A stretch of DNA of 64,000 nt from Platerodrilus igneus (lineage: Eukaryota > Arthropoda > Insecta > Coleoptera > Lycidae): NCBI GenBank assembly GCA_036346225.1, contig JARFIW010001469.1, positions 5,860,001 through 5,924,000 on the forward strand, given 5' to 3'. Positions 44,636 to 56,484 of the stretch are shown piece by piece (the first letter of the stretch is position 1; each line of letters begins with the position of its first letter). The notes under the pieces were generated by a model. That model was given only the letters and a program-made list of their open reading frames with translations. It did no database searches and was not told the origin of the DNA. The position numbers were made by a program, and so were the translations under genes.

Positions 44636-45488
44636 ATGCGTTCGGACCAAATGACTCCCCAGCATCCGCGGGATACACTCTTCAAGACTGTTACCCAGGA
44701 AAAAATGAAGGGTATATTACCTCCGGGCAGCATGGTCTGGTACATGGATGGCTCTAAGGGCAAGACCGGAGATACGTTTAAGCGTTCCCTTAGGAGCAAA
44801 CGCTACCATTTTTCAAACGGAAATATACGCCATACTGCAAAGTGTGTGGGAAAGTATAAAAGGTGCCTTTATTAAAAGACATCTATATTGTGTCTGACAG
44901 GCAGGCGGCACTCAAGGCTTTAACAAGTCAGAAAGTGTTATCCAGACTGGTGTGGGAATGTATTGAAACACTTAATGGACTGGCACAACAAAACTCTTGT
45001 TACATTACAGTGGGTGCCAGGCCATCAAGGACTCAAGGGAAATGAAATTGCAGATGAACTTGCAAGACATGGGGCACAAGGGCCATTTATCGATCCCGAA
45101 ACCTGCCTTGGGAGTCAAAGCTGCCATCCGTAGCTATATCAGCGAATGGATGTGCAACCAACAACAAAGAGACTGGCAGAACAGAACCCAGGAACTGCTT
45201 TGTTTATGCAGGGAACAGCTCAGAACCACTGTGGGGTTCCTGGCAGAACACACTTCTTTCAAGGTTTACCTCCAGAGGATGCATAAATATAATGGAGACT
45301 TCGAATGCAGACTCTGCTTAGCGGAACCAGAGACTGCAATGCATGTACTATGCAGATGTGAGGCGTTGGGTGAAACGAGGCAGCGCCTATTCGGGCGACC
45401 AAAGTTAAATCCCAAGGAAGTCGATGCCCTTTCATTAAGGGACCTGTACTCTATGATTCGGGGTGCAGGCTTTGCAGATTGGGTATAA
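44636..45488 (+). pseudogene. R1/I-like RNase H and C-terminal region
   Basis: PPGSMVWYMDGSKGKTGD holds the first catalytic Asp. IVSDRQAALKALTS holds another. A shifted frame shows the V-P-G-H-x-G-x-x-G-N-E-x-A-D-E-L-A box near 45010-45060. Frame 44997-45488 ends with ECRLCLAEPETAMHVLCRCE, a CX2CX..HX..C finger common to R1/I-type elements. Frames are broken in at least two places. Confidence 0.8.
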
Positions 45489-45660
45489 TACTTAACCAGG
45501 GTTAGCACAATAAGCCCTTTAGGCTGCAGTGTGGCGGAGCCATTGGCAGACGCACCTGCCAGGGGGAGTGGTTTTAGTGGTTATGCCGTTTGGAGAGTCC
45601 CACACTTTGACTATACAAGCTTTCCATTCCATCAGGTTCGGATAACTATCAAAAAAAAAA

Positions 45661-45950
45661 GTTCAAAATGAATATATCCACTATTGGGCAACTCAATACT
45701 AGGTAGTCCAGACATTGTAGCTATTGAAGTATCTCCTACACGACTACATGATAAACTATCATATCTTCTGTCATATCTGAACACAATAAGAATTAGGAAA
45801 TAATTCAGAGGTATGAATATCACTGTTAGCCAAATCTCAGTTAGAACTACCACATCATAATCAACACCTACAATAGAACGATAAAACTTCATATTTAGTT
45901 CTAAAACCGCTAATGTTTTGGTAGAAACATGTAAAAACAGTATTATTGTT
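45661..45950 (-). pseudogene. Non-LTR element, start of endonuclease
   Basis: The minus-strand frame 45892-45632 has DYDVVVLTEIWL, the T-E-T-W-L box of an APE-type endonuclease (Glu kept), then FRYDRRYDSLSC. It stops at the R1/I-like insertion. The rest of the domain is not found on the other side. Confidence 0.65.
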
Positions 45951-46139
45951 CTGGGTTGATATAAAATATCTGGAATTCAAAAACAGTGAGAACTCAGTTA
46001 TGTTAGATGCATACTTATCTGCAATCAACTTATTTAAACTATTCCATTTTGCTTGTTTGTATCTATAAAATCCTGATCCTTGATGGTAACACTACTTCTT
46101 GGCTCATCACAATATTTTCCAATTGCCACACCACTAGGT

Positions 46140-46559
46140 CAGAACTCTGGACACATTAACAAGTATACATGTTGAATCTAAAGTAATTTTGAAAGCGCTA
46201 TAATATTCAGCATATCCAGATTTAATTTTTCTATCTTAAACTTGCACGGCAGACTCTTTGATTCTAAATGTTTTAATTTAGATATAATATAGTTGCCAAT
46301 TTTATTATCAACACTAGGATACACTCGGATTAAGTACAAATTTGTAATTCTGCTCCTACGAATACCAATAAACCCACCAGAGATAGTGAATACATCCTCT
46401 TCTTTAACATCAGCAGTACTAATGACCATAGCATTTTTACTCCTCTGAACAATAGTAATAAAGGAGGATAATCTATTATTCTGTCTAGTTCGTAAGTCCT
46501 TATTTATAACTTATTTGTTTGAAAACAAAACCTGAGAATTTTTTAGCAACTTTTGCATA
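46140..46559 (-). pseudogene. Non-LTR element, ORF1 C-terminal part
   Basis: Frame 46429-46178 encodes MVISTADVKEEDVFTISGGF and LYLIRVYPSVDNKIGNYIIS, ending KFKIEKLNLDML. This looks like an RNA-binding-like fold of a non-LTR ORF1. The preceding part of ORF1 lies beyond the mariner insertion, at 47792 and up. Confidence 0.55.
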
Positions 46560-47791
46560 CGAGGGACACTATTTATGTATTGAGAACTGGCAACACTGGT
46601 ATTACCAGGTGAAATCTGAAATTGCCATCGTAAAGTTGGACATTTTTGAGGTTATAGATACTCAGAACGATTTAACGTGCGAGCATTATTTCATCTCAGC
46701 CAAAATATGGAATTAACTCGCGAAAATTTTCGAGCTATGGTTTATGACTTTCGACATGGTCTAACTCACGAACAGTGCATCAATCAACTAAATTCAACTT
46801 TTGGGGATGAAGCGCCATCCACAGCTACTGTATATCGCGGATACACTAAATTCAAATGTGAACGTAGTTCGTTCACATACAAAGTTAAAGAAGGTCGTCC
46901 AAAATCGATAGTTGTGCCAGAAAATATTGATGCTATGCGAAAACTAATTAAGATGGTCATGTTACTTATCAAAAAATCGAGATATGTTTAAGCATTAGTA
47001 TGACCAGCATACATAAGATTTTGCATGAACATTTGTGTGTTCGGAAGTTGTGTGCGCGTTGGATTCCACATTTGTTGACAGATGCTCAAAAAATGCCCGT
47101 GTTGATACAACTGTGGTGCATCCAAAGCGTTATACAACATCGTCACAGGTGACGAGTCGTGGATTTGTGTATGGGCGAGAAAGAAAAAGTCAGTTGGCAG
47201 TTTGGGTGTTTCAATGTGAAGCAAAGCCAACAGAAGTTGTTCGTTCTCAAAGCATTAAGAAGCAAATGGTGGCGTTTTCCTTCACGAAAACCGATCCTGT
47301 GGCAACTGTGGCTCTCGAAAATCAAAAGACCGTTAATTCATCTTGGTATACGACCATTTGTTTGCATGAAGTTTTCGATAAATTGAGAGAAACCAACCCA
47401 AAACGACGAACCGTTTTGCATCATGACAATACGAGCTGACGCACATCACATGTAACAAACAAATATTTGGACACACAATAGATCGAATTGATGGGTCATC
47501 CACCTTACAGCCCCGACTTGGCACCCAATGACTTCTTCTTGCTTCCACTAATTAAAGATAAACTGCGTGGACAACGATTTTCATCGCCCGAAGAAGCAGT
47601 TGAGGCTTTCAAAATGCATGTTTCAGAGCTACCATCTTCTTCTGACTGGACAAAGTGCCTTTGAAGGGTGGTTCAATCGCATACAAAAGTGTATAGATCT
47701 TAAAGGCGATTATTATGAAAAGCAATAAAAGTATTATTCATAAAATTCATTTGTTTATTCTTTCTATTCTCAATACATAAAGTATCCCTCG
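46560..47791 (+). mobile_element. Mariner transposon (full length, 1,232 bp, inactive)
   Basis: TA duplications are at 46558-46559 and 47792-47793. Terminal inverted repeats of about 28 bp start cgagggacactatttatgta on the left and cgagggatactttatgtatt on the right (reversed), with few mismatches. The transposase gene on the plus strand fills the element. Mariners move by cut-and-paste into TA. This one sits in ORF1 of the older non-LTR element. Confidence 0.93.
46708..47727 (+). pseudogene. Mariner transposase (SETMAR-like), frameshifted
   Basis: The start MELTRENFRAMVYDFRHGLT is at 46708. Next come FGDEAPSTATVYRGYTKFKC and KEGRPKSIVVPENIDAMRKL (helix-turn-helix part). A frameshift near 46960 follows. 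VTGDESW carries the first catalytic Asp near 47145, HHDNTS the second near 47425, and PYSPDLAPNDFFLLP, with the third, near 47505-47550. The order and spacing fit the D,D34D signature. Several stops and frame changes make it inactive. Confidence 0.9.
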
Positions 47792-48524
47792 TATGTTTGC
47801 ATATTTCTTGCGAACTTATTACCATTAGAAGAGATATGTCCAGCGGGATAGATATCCGCAGCAGATGTAGTATAATTAATTTTAGTGAAATTATTAACAG
47901 ATAGGACACTTGCAGGTTGTGTGCAGAAAATAGAATGCCCATTAGATGAAGGAATGTTACTATTAATCAACTTATTATTATAGTGATTATTATTATCAAC
48001 TGCCTTATGGTTCGCATTTTCAATACAAAATTTGAAGGAGCCATCAACGGTTGAACTAAATGAAGTGAGTGACCACAGTAAATTAATATTACCAGATTTT
48101 AAATTACATATATCTTGCTAAAGTTCTTTGATTTCTTGATGGATGGATATAGTTTCATTAACGGACAACATTCCTTATTATGAGAGCAAATTTTTCACTT
48201 TTAAGAAAACCTCCAAATTAGTAAAATTATTCTGTAACTTATTCAAAACATCTATATATGGAATTGAATCCTAATTTTTTTCAGACTGAATATTTATTGA
48301 ACTCAGGTCAGGCGAGTTCTTGCCATTGAGCATGACAGCACTGTTAACACAATATGTTCTTTCACATTTACAATTAGTTAAAACTAATTCTTTTCTATCA
48401 CTACATGAACAGAACTGTTAACACTACAATCAACACATTTTAGAAATTTATTTACAATTTTCTTCCCACACAATACACACAAAGTTTATTGTGATCAGTT
48501 AGAACAAGCTGTTCACTTACGGCC
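47792..48524 (-). pseudogene. Non-LTR element, ORF1 N-terminal part with PHD-like finger
   Basis: The minus strand from about 48524 encodes MAVSEQLVLTDHNKLCVLCG, then CVDCS, with more Cys residues further on. This is a PHD-like zinc finger as found in ORF1 of several CR1/Jockey-like insect elements. A coil-like stretch follows (NETISIHQEIKEL) and then NSNIPSSNGHSIFCTQPASV. The mariner at 47791 cuts it in the NMQT region. Stops are frequent. Confidence 0.6.
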
Positions 48525-49199
48525 ATCTTGACTTCTATTAATAATCTTTCGTATTTACAAAATAAATGCGAATAAATACAAAATTACAGAAAAAATGACC
48601 ACATTGACCCCTATTTGGAAGATCGTTCGCCTTTTTACCCTTTTGTTAATTTTGTCTACATATTTTCGTGCCCTCTCTTGTAGTCTTCTACGCATCCTTT
48701 GCATTTTCATTTCTAGTTCGTCTTCTTTTGGCACAATTTACCATGGTCGATCAGGATAAATTCTTTTCATTAGACTGATTGGCGATTGCTTAGTAACTGT
48801 GTGAGGAGCGTGGTTTTTGAAACGTTCAACTTTGGGTAGGTTTGCTTCCCAGCTTCAAAATAAATACTTTTCGGAAACGCAAAATGTAAACAGAAATATG
48901 CTAATTTGCGTCACTTGGTCTACATGAAGTTAATGCAGATCCCAAAAGTATTATCTTGATAAACAACGTCATAAGTGAAATTACGTGCCAAAGCGAATTA
49001 GAAATTCTTGTAACAACATCAAAACAGATGCTATAAAATAAATACAAACCAGAAATATACGAGTACCTACGTGATCAACGAGTCGTTTCTATAAGGCAAT
49101 ATCAGTGATAAACCTGTGAAAGCCCAAGAATATCGAAATCAACCGATAGTTGGTCATACACTTTGAACAACAGCTCAGATAAACCAATGAATTTAAATG
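48525..49199. other. No gene seen; probable 5' region of the non-LTR element and flank
   Basis: AT-rich, no coding motifs. Somewhere here the older non-LTR element ends and Gypsy-2 begins. I could not find a 5' LTR for Gypsy-2. Confidence 0.4.
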
Positions 49200-49292
49200 G
49201 GGCGTAGGCTATATAATGTGGCAATTTTAAATAAATTAGTATTTTATCTTGGGGTTTAAAATTTAGTGGAGAATCAGATGCTCTTTGTTTGA

Positions 49293-50420
49293 ATGCTTTT
49301 TTTGGTTCGAGTTAATGAACTAAGAGAATCCAGAGGGTTTACGACACAACAACTGTATAAAAGTGCGGTTGAACTTTTTGAAGGCAAAGCGCTTATTTAT
49401 TTCCGCTCACTGAAAGATAAAGTAAATAATTGGGATACACTATGTGCATTATTGAGAGAAGAGTTTCTACCAGGAGACTATAACGAACGTATTTGGGAAC
49501 AAATTAAAAATAGAACACAAGGCGATAAAGAATCTATTGCCAATATGGAAAATTTATTTGATAGACTAAGCGTAAAGGTGGATGAGTCAATCAAATTAAA
49601 AATAATAGAAAATAACATTTTTTCACAATATATTACAATCATCTGATTTCAGTAAACATACAATCTATTAGTCAATTAAGAACAATTTGTCGTAAAATCG
49701 AAAAACAATCAAAAAAGGATTCAGGAATTTATCCCCCATATTTTAAGTAAACATACAGTTGAAACCGACCTAGCTTATCGTGAAGACAAACCAATAAGAA
49801 AGAAAATTGATAATTTAGAACTTTCTAAAAACGTTTCATTTTGTAAAGATGATAATTACAGATTAAAACAAAACACAGATTACCGTGAAAAATTTGATTT
49901 TAATAAAAGAAATCACAGTAGCGATCGTAATAGTACTTCAAATAGGGTTAAACATAAGACTAGAAGTTGAGATAGCAGTTACGATTCACAAGGTAGTAAT
50001 TGCAGTGAAGAAAGACACAGTAAATCTAGACAAAATCAGGGATTTAGTTCACATAAAAGTAGAAACAGAACGGTATCTCGTAATAATAGGAATAGTAAAC
50101 ATAGATTAAACAGTGTTAAAAGTAACGAGAAAAATTACTCTAATGATAGAGGGAGAGATTTTTCACATGAAAGAAATTACTCACGAAATAGGAGATTTTC
50201 TCGCAATTGGGATTATTATAATAATAGAAATAGAGAGGTACTTTAAAGATCATTCAAGAGACAGATATTCAAGTAAACCTTATTCACATTCGTCAGCTAA
50301 AACTCCAAATCATTCGAACTTGAAAAATTATTATCCAACAGCAAAATTCAAGAAGATTTACTAATTCTGAAATAACTTGTTATAAATGTCAAAAAAAAAT
50401 CACTTTGCTCGACATTGTAC
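49293..50420 (+). pseudogene. Gypsy-2 Gag with zinc knuckle
   Basis: The capsid part has RESRGFTTQQLYKSAVELFE, KALIYFRSLKDKVNNWDTLC and EEFLPGDYNERIWEQIKNRT. A strongly basic and Ser/Arg-rich stretch follows (about 49885-50360). Then comes CYKCQKKNHFARHC, a CX2CX4HX4C knuckle, at about 50376-50418. Several frame changes between these parts. Confidence 0.8.
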
Positions 50421-50458
50421 TAAAGAACCGTTAAACCAAGATGAATTGATTTCAGATC

Positions 50459-50989
50459 ATGATCAAATTCCTAATAATAGTAACACAATCGACTCATACT
50501 AAAGTTGATGGAAATTTTTGGTCAAAAGAAGAACTTGATGTTTACAACAACTACAGTAAACCAATACTTTCATACGTGTTATCACAAACAGCTAACGATG
50601 AATGTCCTTATATAACTGTTTCTATTTATGATAGTAAAATTAATGGTTTATTGGATTCAGGCGCAAATAATATATTTTTGGGATATAAAGGATATAAAAT
50701 TCTATCTGAATTAGATATTAAATTGAAACAAACTGAAAATACAAATTGTATAGTTGCCAACAACAATACTTTAGACTGCATTGGTTATATGACCATACCT
50801 ATTCGATTACACAATAAAATTCACAACTTCGATTGTTACGTGTTACCTGAGTTGAGACTTAATATGGTTTTAGACACAATATTTTGGATAAAGATGGGAA
50901 TTATTCCAGACTTAAGAAAAGGTCAATGGTATTTTGGGTCGATGACAACAATCATACAAATAATTCTATTCAATCTTCAAATGACTTAA
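50459..50989 (+). pseudogene. Gypsy-2 protease
   Basis: The frame encodes YITVSIYDSKINGLLDSGAN, with the Asp-Ser-Gly-Ala loop of a retropepsin, then PIRLHNKIHNFDCYVLPELR and a flap-like region. The frame runs into RT after a shift at about 50900-50990. Confidence 0.75.
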
Positions 50990-52350
50990 CATTACAACAA
51001 AGCAATGAATTATATGCTCTAGTCAATAATTATTTTGATAGTATAAAAAACATTCAGTTAGGTTGTACACCGTTAGTGGAACATGTAATTAAAACAGATA
51101 GTCCTCCTATAAGATCGAGGTATTATCCAGTTAGTCTGTTAATGCAGAAAAAAAGTATCAGTCCGTGGAATTCACCTATTATAATGGTTTCAAAAAGTGA
51201 TGGTTTACACAGACCTTGTGTAGATTTTAGAAAACTAAATGCAGTTACAGAAAAATGGGCTTACACCATACCTTTAATAAATTCAATTTTTGACCATTTG
51301 GGTTACTCTAATTATATTTCTACGTTAGATATAACCAAAGCTTATTATCAGGTTAAAATGGAAAAGAATTCTAAACAATATACAGCTTTTTTCTATACCA
51401 GGTCGTGGACATTATCACTTTTAAAAGACTACCTCTAGGACTTTGTAATGCTCCGTCAACCTTCCAATCATTAGTCGACACAGTTTTTGGCCCAGAACTA
51501 GAACCATTTGTGTTTAAATACCTAGATAATTTGGTAGTAGTTACTCCAGATTTTGTTACACATATAAAAATTTTAAAAGAAGTTTTCCTTAGATTACAAT
51601 CTGCGAATTTAATATTGAACAAACACAAATGTCATTTTTGTAGAAGTGAATTCAAATTTGTTGGTTATATTATAAACAGATCAGGTCTATCGGTAGATCC
51701 AAATAAGGTCAGCGCGATTGTTGATATGGCAATACCAAAAACTTTTAAACAGGTCCGATCATTTTTCGGCATGGTTTCATACTATCGTCGCTTTACACCG
51801 AATTTATCTTCAATAATAACACCACTTACAAACTTAACGAAAAAGAAAGTTACATTTAAATGGACTCCCGAATGCCAATTAGCATATGAAAAAATTAAAA
51901 ACTACTTAGTAAGTACACCAATTTTATCTCACCCGAATTTTGAACATAATTTTATTTTACATTGTTATGCTAGTGGCTATGGTCTAGGTGCAGTTCTTAC
52001 TCCAGAATATAGAGGTAAAACTCATGTAATTTGCTATTTATCGTGGACCCAGAATAAAAATGGAATTAAATACTCCGTTACTGAAAAAGAACTATTGTGT
52101 GTTATTTGGTCAATCAAGAAATTTAGATGTTACTTAGAATTATCAGAATTCACAGTGGTAACCGATCATAGTAGTCTTGTTTGGATTCATAATCTCAAGA
52201 CAAGGTAGACTTGGTCGTTGGACCTTACGCTTACAACGATATAACTTAAAAGTAGTTCATACACCAGGAAAAAATCACTTAGTTCCAGATTGTTTATCAA
52301 GAGCACCTATCGGATTTATCAACAGTTTAAAGTATAAAGAATGGAATAAA
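50884..52350 (+). pseudogene. Gypsy-2 reverse transcriptase and RNase H
   Basis: Frame 50884-51438 has SPWNSPIIMVSKSDGLHRPC and YISTLDITKAYYQVKM (motif A). After a shift, frame 51405-52208 has LPLGLCNAPSTFQSLVDTVF (motif B) and FVFKYLDNLVVV, where the second Asp of the YLDD box is Asn. RNase H follows (GIKYSVTEKELLCVIWSIKK, VVTDHSSLVWIHNLK). LVPDCLSRAPIG closes it in the next frame. The Asn at the active site should abolish catalysis even without the frameshifts. Confidence 0.85.
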
Positions 52351-52469
52351 TGTTCATGGTACGAAAAAATGTGTGATAATGTAAGGAAACATCCTTTACG
52401 TTATGGTAAATGGAAAGTTGACGATGACAACATCCTATACAAATATGTTAATGATAATAATTTTTATGA

Positions 52470-53749
52470 ACTTTTTGATAAATGGAAAATCATGGTTCCG
52501 AAACCACATAGAGCTCAAATATTATCCGAAACACACAACGACCCTAAATCTGGTCACTTAGGAATTTATAATAATAAATTCACTTTATTGTAGGAAGAAA
52601 TCCTAATTTTCAGTAATACAAATAAACAATAATTTTCATTACATATCATACACATTAATTAAATAAGACTAAAACTATTGCTAGCCCATATAACAACTTA
52701 TAGAATACTTTCTAACCACTTTCGACCTAAAATAAAAGCCAACGTAGTTAATTATATTACAAGATGTCGTATATGTGCAGAACAGAAACCTGAACAAAAA
52801 AAAAATATCTGGTCAAATGGGTTCAAAACCTGAGATTACTAGATGCTGGCAATACATTTCAACTGATCTCATGGGACCTTTTCCCAGAAGCACATTAGGT
52901 CAACGATTTCTATTAGTCGTTGACTATTTCAGCAAATTTACTTTAATGTATCGATTGCGTACTGCAACAGCTAGGAAAGTAGCTAAATTAATAGAAGAAA
53001 ATGTTTTTATGATATTTGGAGTTCCAGAACTATTACGTTCAGACAATGGTGGTCAATATCGATCATCAGAGTTTAAAAAACTTCTTAAACAATATAATGT
53101 CATCTTTCTAAGTAATCCATTGTACGATCCTTCTCCGAATTTTACAGAGATATAATCGAACAATCAAAACCATGATTTGTTCTTATATCACAGATAATCA
53201 AAAATATTGGGATATGAACTTACCTAAACTAGGGTGTGCGATACGTACTGCTAAATCAGAAGTTACTAAAAATATTCCTTACTTTATTAACTTTAGTTAT
53301 GAAATGATTATCGATGGTTCTTATTTCAAGATACATAGGACACACAGTCTTCAAATACTAATATCAATGAAGCTATCAAGAATGATCCTAAACTAAATGA
53401 TAATGACGTAAATATTAACTTAAATGAAAATGATGATGAATTCACTATCAATAAAATATGTAATAAATTAAAAGAAATTCGTAAATTTGTCGAGAAACAA
53501 TTAAAATATGCTCATACAAAAAGTACACACTCGTATAATCTATTTAATTAATTAAATTAAATTAAATTAGCTAAAAAGTTTTCGGGTCCGTACATTATTA
53601 AAAAGAAACTAGGTGTAAACACATATGAATTAATTGATAGTAATGGTATCTCAAACGAGAAGTGGAATATAAAAGATATAAAAATCGATAAGACAGAAAC
53701 AGAAATACAACAAGAACACAGAAAACGTGTTCGCCAGAAAATTGTATAG
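52470..53749 (+). pseudogene. Gypsy-2 integrase
   Basis: The zinc module starts ILSETHNDPKSGHLGIYNNK (52520-52575) and, after an intruding segment of about 60-100 bp with stops, ends in CRICAEQKPEQ near 52770. The core has YISTDLMGPFPRST (first Asp) and LRSDNGGQYRSSEFKKLLKQ (second Asp). The C-terminus has FSGPYIIKKKLGVNTYELID, a GPY/F module, ending at 53749. The Glu region around 53140-53170 is scrambled. Confidence 0.8.
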
Positions 53750-53870
53750 CATTCAATTAACAAAATAATAAAACTTTTCTTATTGCTATGAAATTTATTA
53801 TGATTATGGTTGTTACATTGATTGTTAAGACAACTTTCAAAAAAAAATTTTTTTTCTATTAAGAAAGGGG

Positions 53871-56438
53871 TAATATTACAGTTACAATTTTTGCTAAATT
53901 GTAAGTGTAATTCCTAACCGATTAAGCAAGCCAATATAACCTAAAGTATTGATTTTGCTTTGTTAATTAATATTAATCAAGCTTAAAGTCACTTTTGTTC
54001 AAGTTGTGAATATTCAAGATTTTATTATTATCTGCTATTGGTTGAATGTTGGTGATATAGATATGTCCTTTCATTATTTAAAGGAAAGTCAATCCTGCCG
54101 GTATGTATTCAGTAGTTCTGATATTAATTTGATTTTCATTATTGTATTTTCCTTTTAAACTGATGAATTTCAGTCTCGTATTATTCCCTACTTGTGTATT
54201 TGTAAATATGACTTTATAATTTGGATTGTTTGTTTGTATATACTAGGATATAATAAATTTAATCATACTGTGTACTGAATGCTGTCCTGGATTACTTTGT
54301 TGACACTAGATTGTTGGTAATGTGTTTGTAATTGTTACTGACCTAGGAATTTTGTTATTTGTATTGGGTTATCTGTAAAATGTGTTGTTAGATAACACTG
54401 GTCGTCCTGCCATGATGCAGTGATAGTCAATTGCATGTTGAATTGGAATTTATTTGGTTTTGTACAAATCGTCCATTATTGGGATTTGTCCAATTCATAT
54501 GAAGTTATTGCAAAATTATTCTGCATGAGAGAATTTTTTGGCATACAGTTAAGCTGGAGTTATTAGTATTGCAAATTGATAGTCTAATCAGCACATGTGG
54601 TTACAAGTTGATTTTCTACCTGTGTACTATCTTTGTATTAATCCTGATCTATCAGGGTAAGTTAAACAAATATTATTTATAGCTGTGAGTGTTCTTACAT
54701 GATGGTTATTTTTCCTCTTACTTTAGATTTTTGGTTTGGGTACAAATGTTGTATGGTTTTTTGGGTATGTTTTGTCTGCTATGGCCTCATCCAGCCGTGG
54801 AATTGCGGATGCCTGCGTCTGCAATGGTGTTACGTTGGACATCCAGTACAATTGATTTCCAGCAGGAATGTGGTTCAAGTCCTGTTGATGTATTTGGCAG
54901 ATGGATGCTGCTGTTCATGTAAAGATAAGTATTTAAGTAATAAGTGTTTAATCAGTGTTGGTGCCATTATTATTAGTAATGGGACGTTAATTTACGTAGT
55001 CAATCATGTGCTTGAATATAATTTAAGTTGAGATTTACAGTAGATTTTAATATTATAAAATGCATAATTTATTTGACGGTAAAATAATTTTTTTGAAACT
55101 TATTCAGAGATTGCATGTAAACTTTAAAGCAATTGCTTCAAGGTATAACAATAGTTACAAGTTTAAGTTTGAGAATTTCTCATATGTTTTATTAGACTAC
55201 TATTTGTTACATGTTATATTTCAGAGGAAGGTGTTAATATAATTATTTTATGCTTATTGAGGTTACTTTCGATGGCCCTTATTTAACAAGTACTTGTCGG
55301 TGATGAATTGGTGCATGTACTACGGGTCTGTCACATAGATCTCACAGTAGGAACCATTGGTAAGTTTAAAACTCAGTAGGGAAGTGACTGGGCATTACTG
55401 AATTTATCCTTGTCAACTATGTATTTGTTAGTGCATACAGACGCACTATAAAGTTATGACCGAACCTGGATAAATGTCGTAGTAGAATAAATGTTCGAAT
55501 TAAACAATGAAAATTTTGTGAGAAGTGATGTTATAAAATATTCTGAATTAATTATACTGAATATATGAGACAAAGCTTGGCCGTTTGCTAGAAAACGTAA
55601 GTAGATATTTATTAATTGATTTAGGTTAAATATTCATACTTCAAGGCTCTATGTACAATACTCTAAGGAAATTCTAAGAAAAATTATAAGAATAAATCTA
55701 AGAATAAATTCAAAGGACATTACAACGTTATGAAAATTTAAGGCAGATCACATTAAACAGGGTAAAACTTAGAGACTAAGCAACTCAACTAAAAGCAATA
55801 TTAGAGTACTGATCCACGGTACGCAGTTGAAAGACGTTCAAGGAAAACTACAGGTCAGAACCATCTTGCACAAGACATTATTTACTATTTATTATATTTG
55901 AACATTAATCATATTAAGGCATTATTTTCTATTTAGTGCTTTTGAACATATTCTAACTTGAATATTCTTTTATGTAAGGAGTCAACAAAAATTTTTTTCA
56001 TACCTGAAAGATTTTGTAAACGGGAAATTTTGAACGTTCAGAAAAATTTCCAGTAGTGTACAAACGACATTTTGCTGACTTTAAAATAAGAAAAGAGAGC
56101 TTTCTTTAATTTTTGGAGAAACAATTTGAAATTTATTGTTATTTGATTCAGGGGCTAATTTTATCATACAGTCAAACAGATTAGGCTGTGAAGTGTAAAT
56201 CATTTTTCTTTTCTCATTATACAAATATGAATCGACTTTGTTTTATCATTCAAAGCAGATAAAGTTTTAGGGAAAAAGGGGTGAACATTTGATTATCGTA
56301 ACGTTGTGCACTCTGTGTGAATTAAACTGGGCTAGCCAAGGCATATTTAAAATTTCAGGAGATTAAAACACACAGAGCGGTGGTGGTCAGAAGAAGACTA
56401 TTTGAATAATTACATCGACGTACAGCGTAATCATATCA
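53871..56438. other. Possible Gypsy-2 3' LTR start, otherwise no gene seen
   Basis: The sequence after the polypurine tract, taatattacagttacaattt and on, has the position of an LTR. Without a second copy its extent cannot be set. The rest, to the microsatellite at 56439, shows only short ORFs (for example 54699-55031, a Cys/Trp-rich frame with no known motif). No RNA gene or mobile-element terminus was recognised. Confidence 0.45.

Positions 56439-56482
<44 letters not shown>
56439..56482. repeat. (AT)n microsatellite
   Basis: About 22 AT dinucleotides. Confidence 0.95.

Positions 56483-56484
<2 letters not shown>

Larger units (their letters stand above)
42600..45660 (+). mobile_element. 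R1/I-like non-LTR retrotransposon with RNase H, RT palm deleted
   Basis: Plus-strand element with an endonuclease (about 42640-43340), linker and start of RT (43350-43990), the RT end (44060-44400), RNase H (about 44720-45080) and a C-terminal Cys/His region, ending in A10 at 45651-45660. A short repeat gttcaa at 42594-42599 and 45661-45666 may be the target duplication. The 5' end is truncated within the endonuclease start. Elements of this kind copy themselves by target-primed reverse transcription. The RNase H domain points to an R1/I-group lineage. Confidence 0.8.
33614..48524 (-). mobile_element. Old non-LTR retrotransposon (CR1/Jockey-like) scattered by four insertions
   Basis: Minus-strand pieces that read in the right order: ORF1 (48524-47792 and 46559-46140), endonuclease start (45950-45661), reverse transcriptase (42593-41617), and RT C-terminus plus 3' end (34124-33614, ending at a TTA repeat). 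They are separated by a mariner (46560-47791), an R1/I-like element (about 42600-45660) and Copia (34125-41616). The RT motif LVHIILEY at the Copia boundary is followed on the far side by sequence continuing the same domain. A large part of the endonuclease is missing, so a deletion accompanied decay. I infer one element from order and orientation. Two related copies are possible. Confidence 0.65.
49200..53870 (+). mobile_element. Second Gypsy element (Gypsy-2), decayed
   Basis: Plus-strand Gag (about 49200-49700), Arg-rich and zinc-knuckle region (49885-50420), protease (50459-50989), RT/RNase H (50990-52310), integrase (52470-53400) and a GPY/F-type C-terminus (about 53560-53749). A polypurine tract aagaaagggg (53861-53870) suggests a 3' LTR starts at about 53871. 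No matching 5' LTR was found, so the element is truncated or its LTRs have diverged too far to see. It is unlike Gypsy-1 in sequence. Confidence 0.82.

Noticed and set aside
47140..47440. Separate gene at 47035-47439
   Set aside because: It is the out-of-frame middle of the mariner transposase.
53871..54330. Firm call of a Gypsy-2 3' LTR
   Set aside because: A polypurine tract precedes it, but no second copy was found near 49.2 kb, so the LTR cannot be bounded.
54689..55031. Trp/Cys-rich ORFs of 77-110 codons
   Set aside because: No recognisable domain. Two overlapping frames cover the same stretch and there is no support for splicing.
56439..56482. AT repeats as replication origin or promoter
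   Set aside because: Plain dinucleotide microsatellites, and four of similar kind occur in the window.
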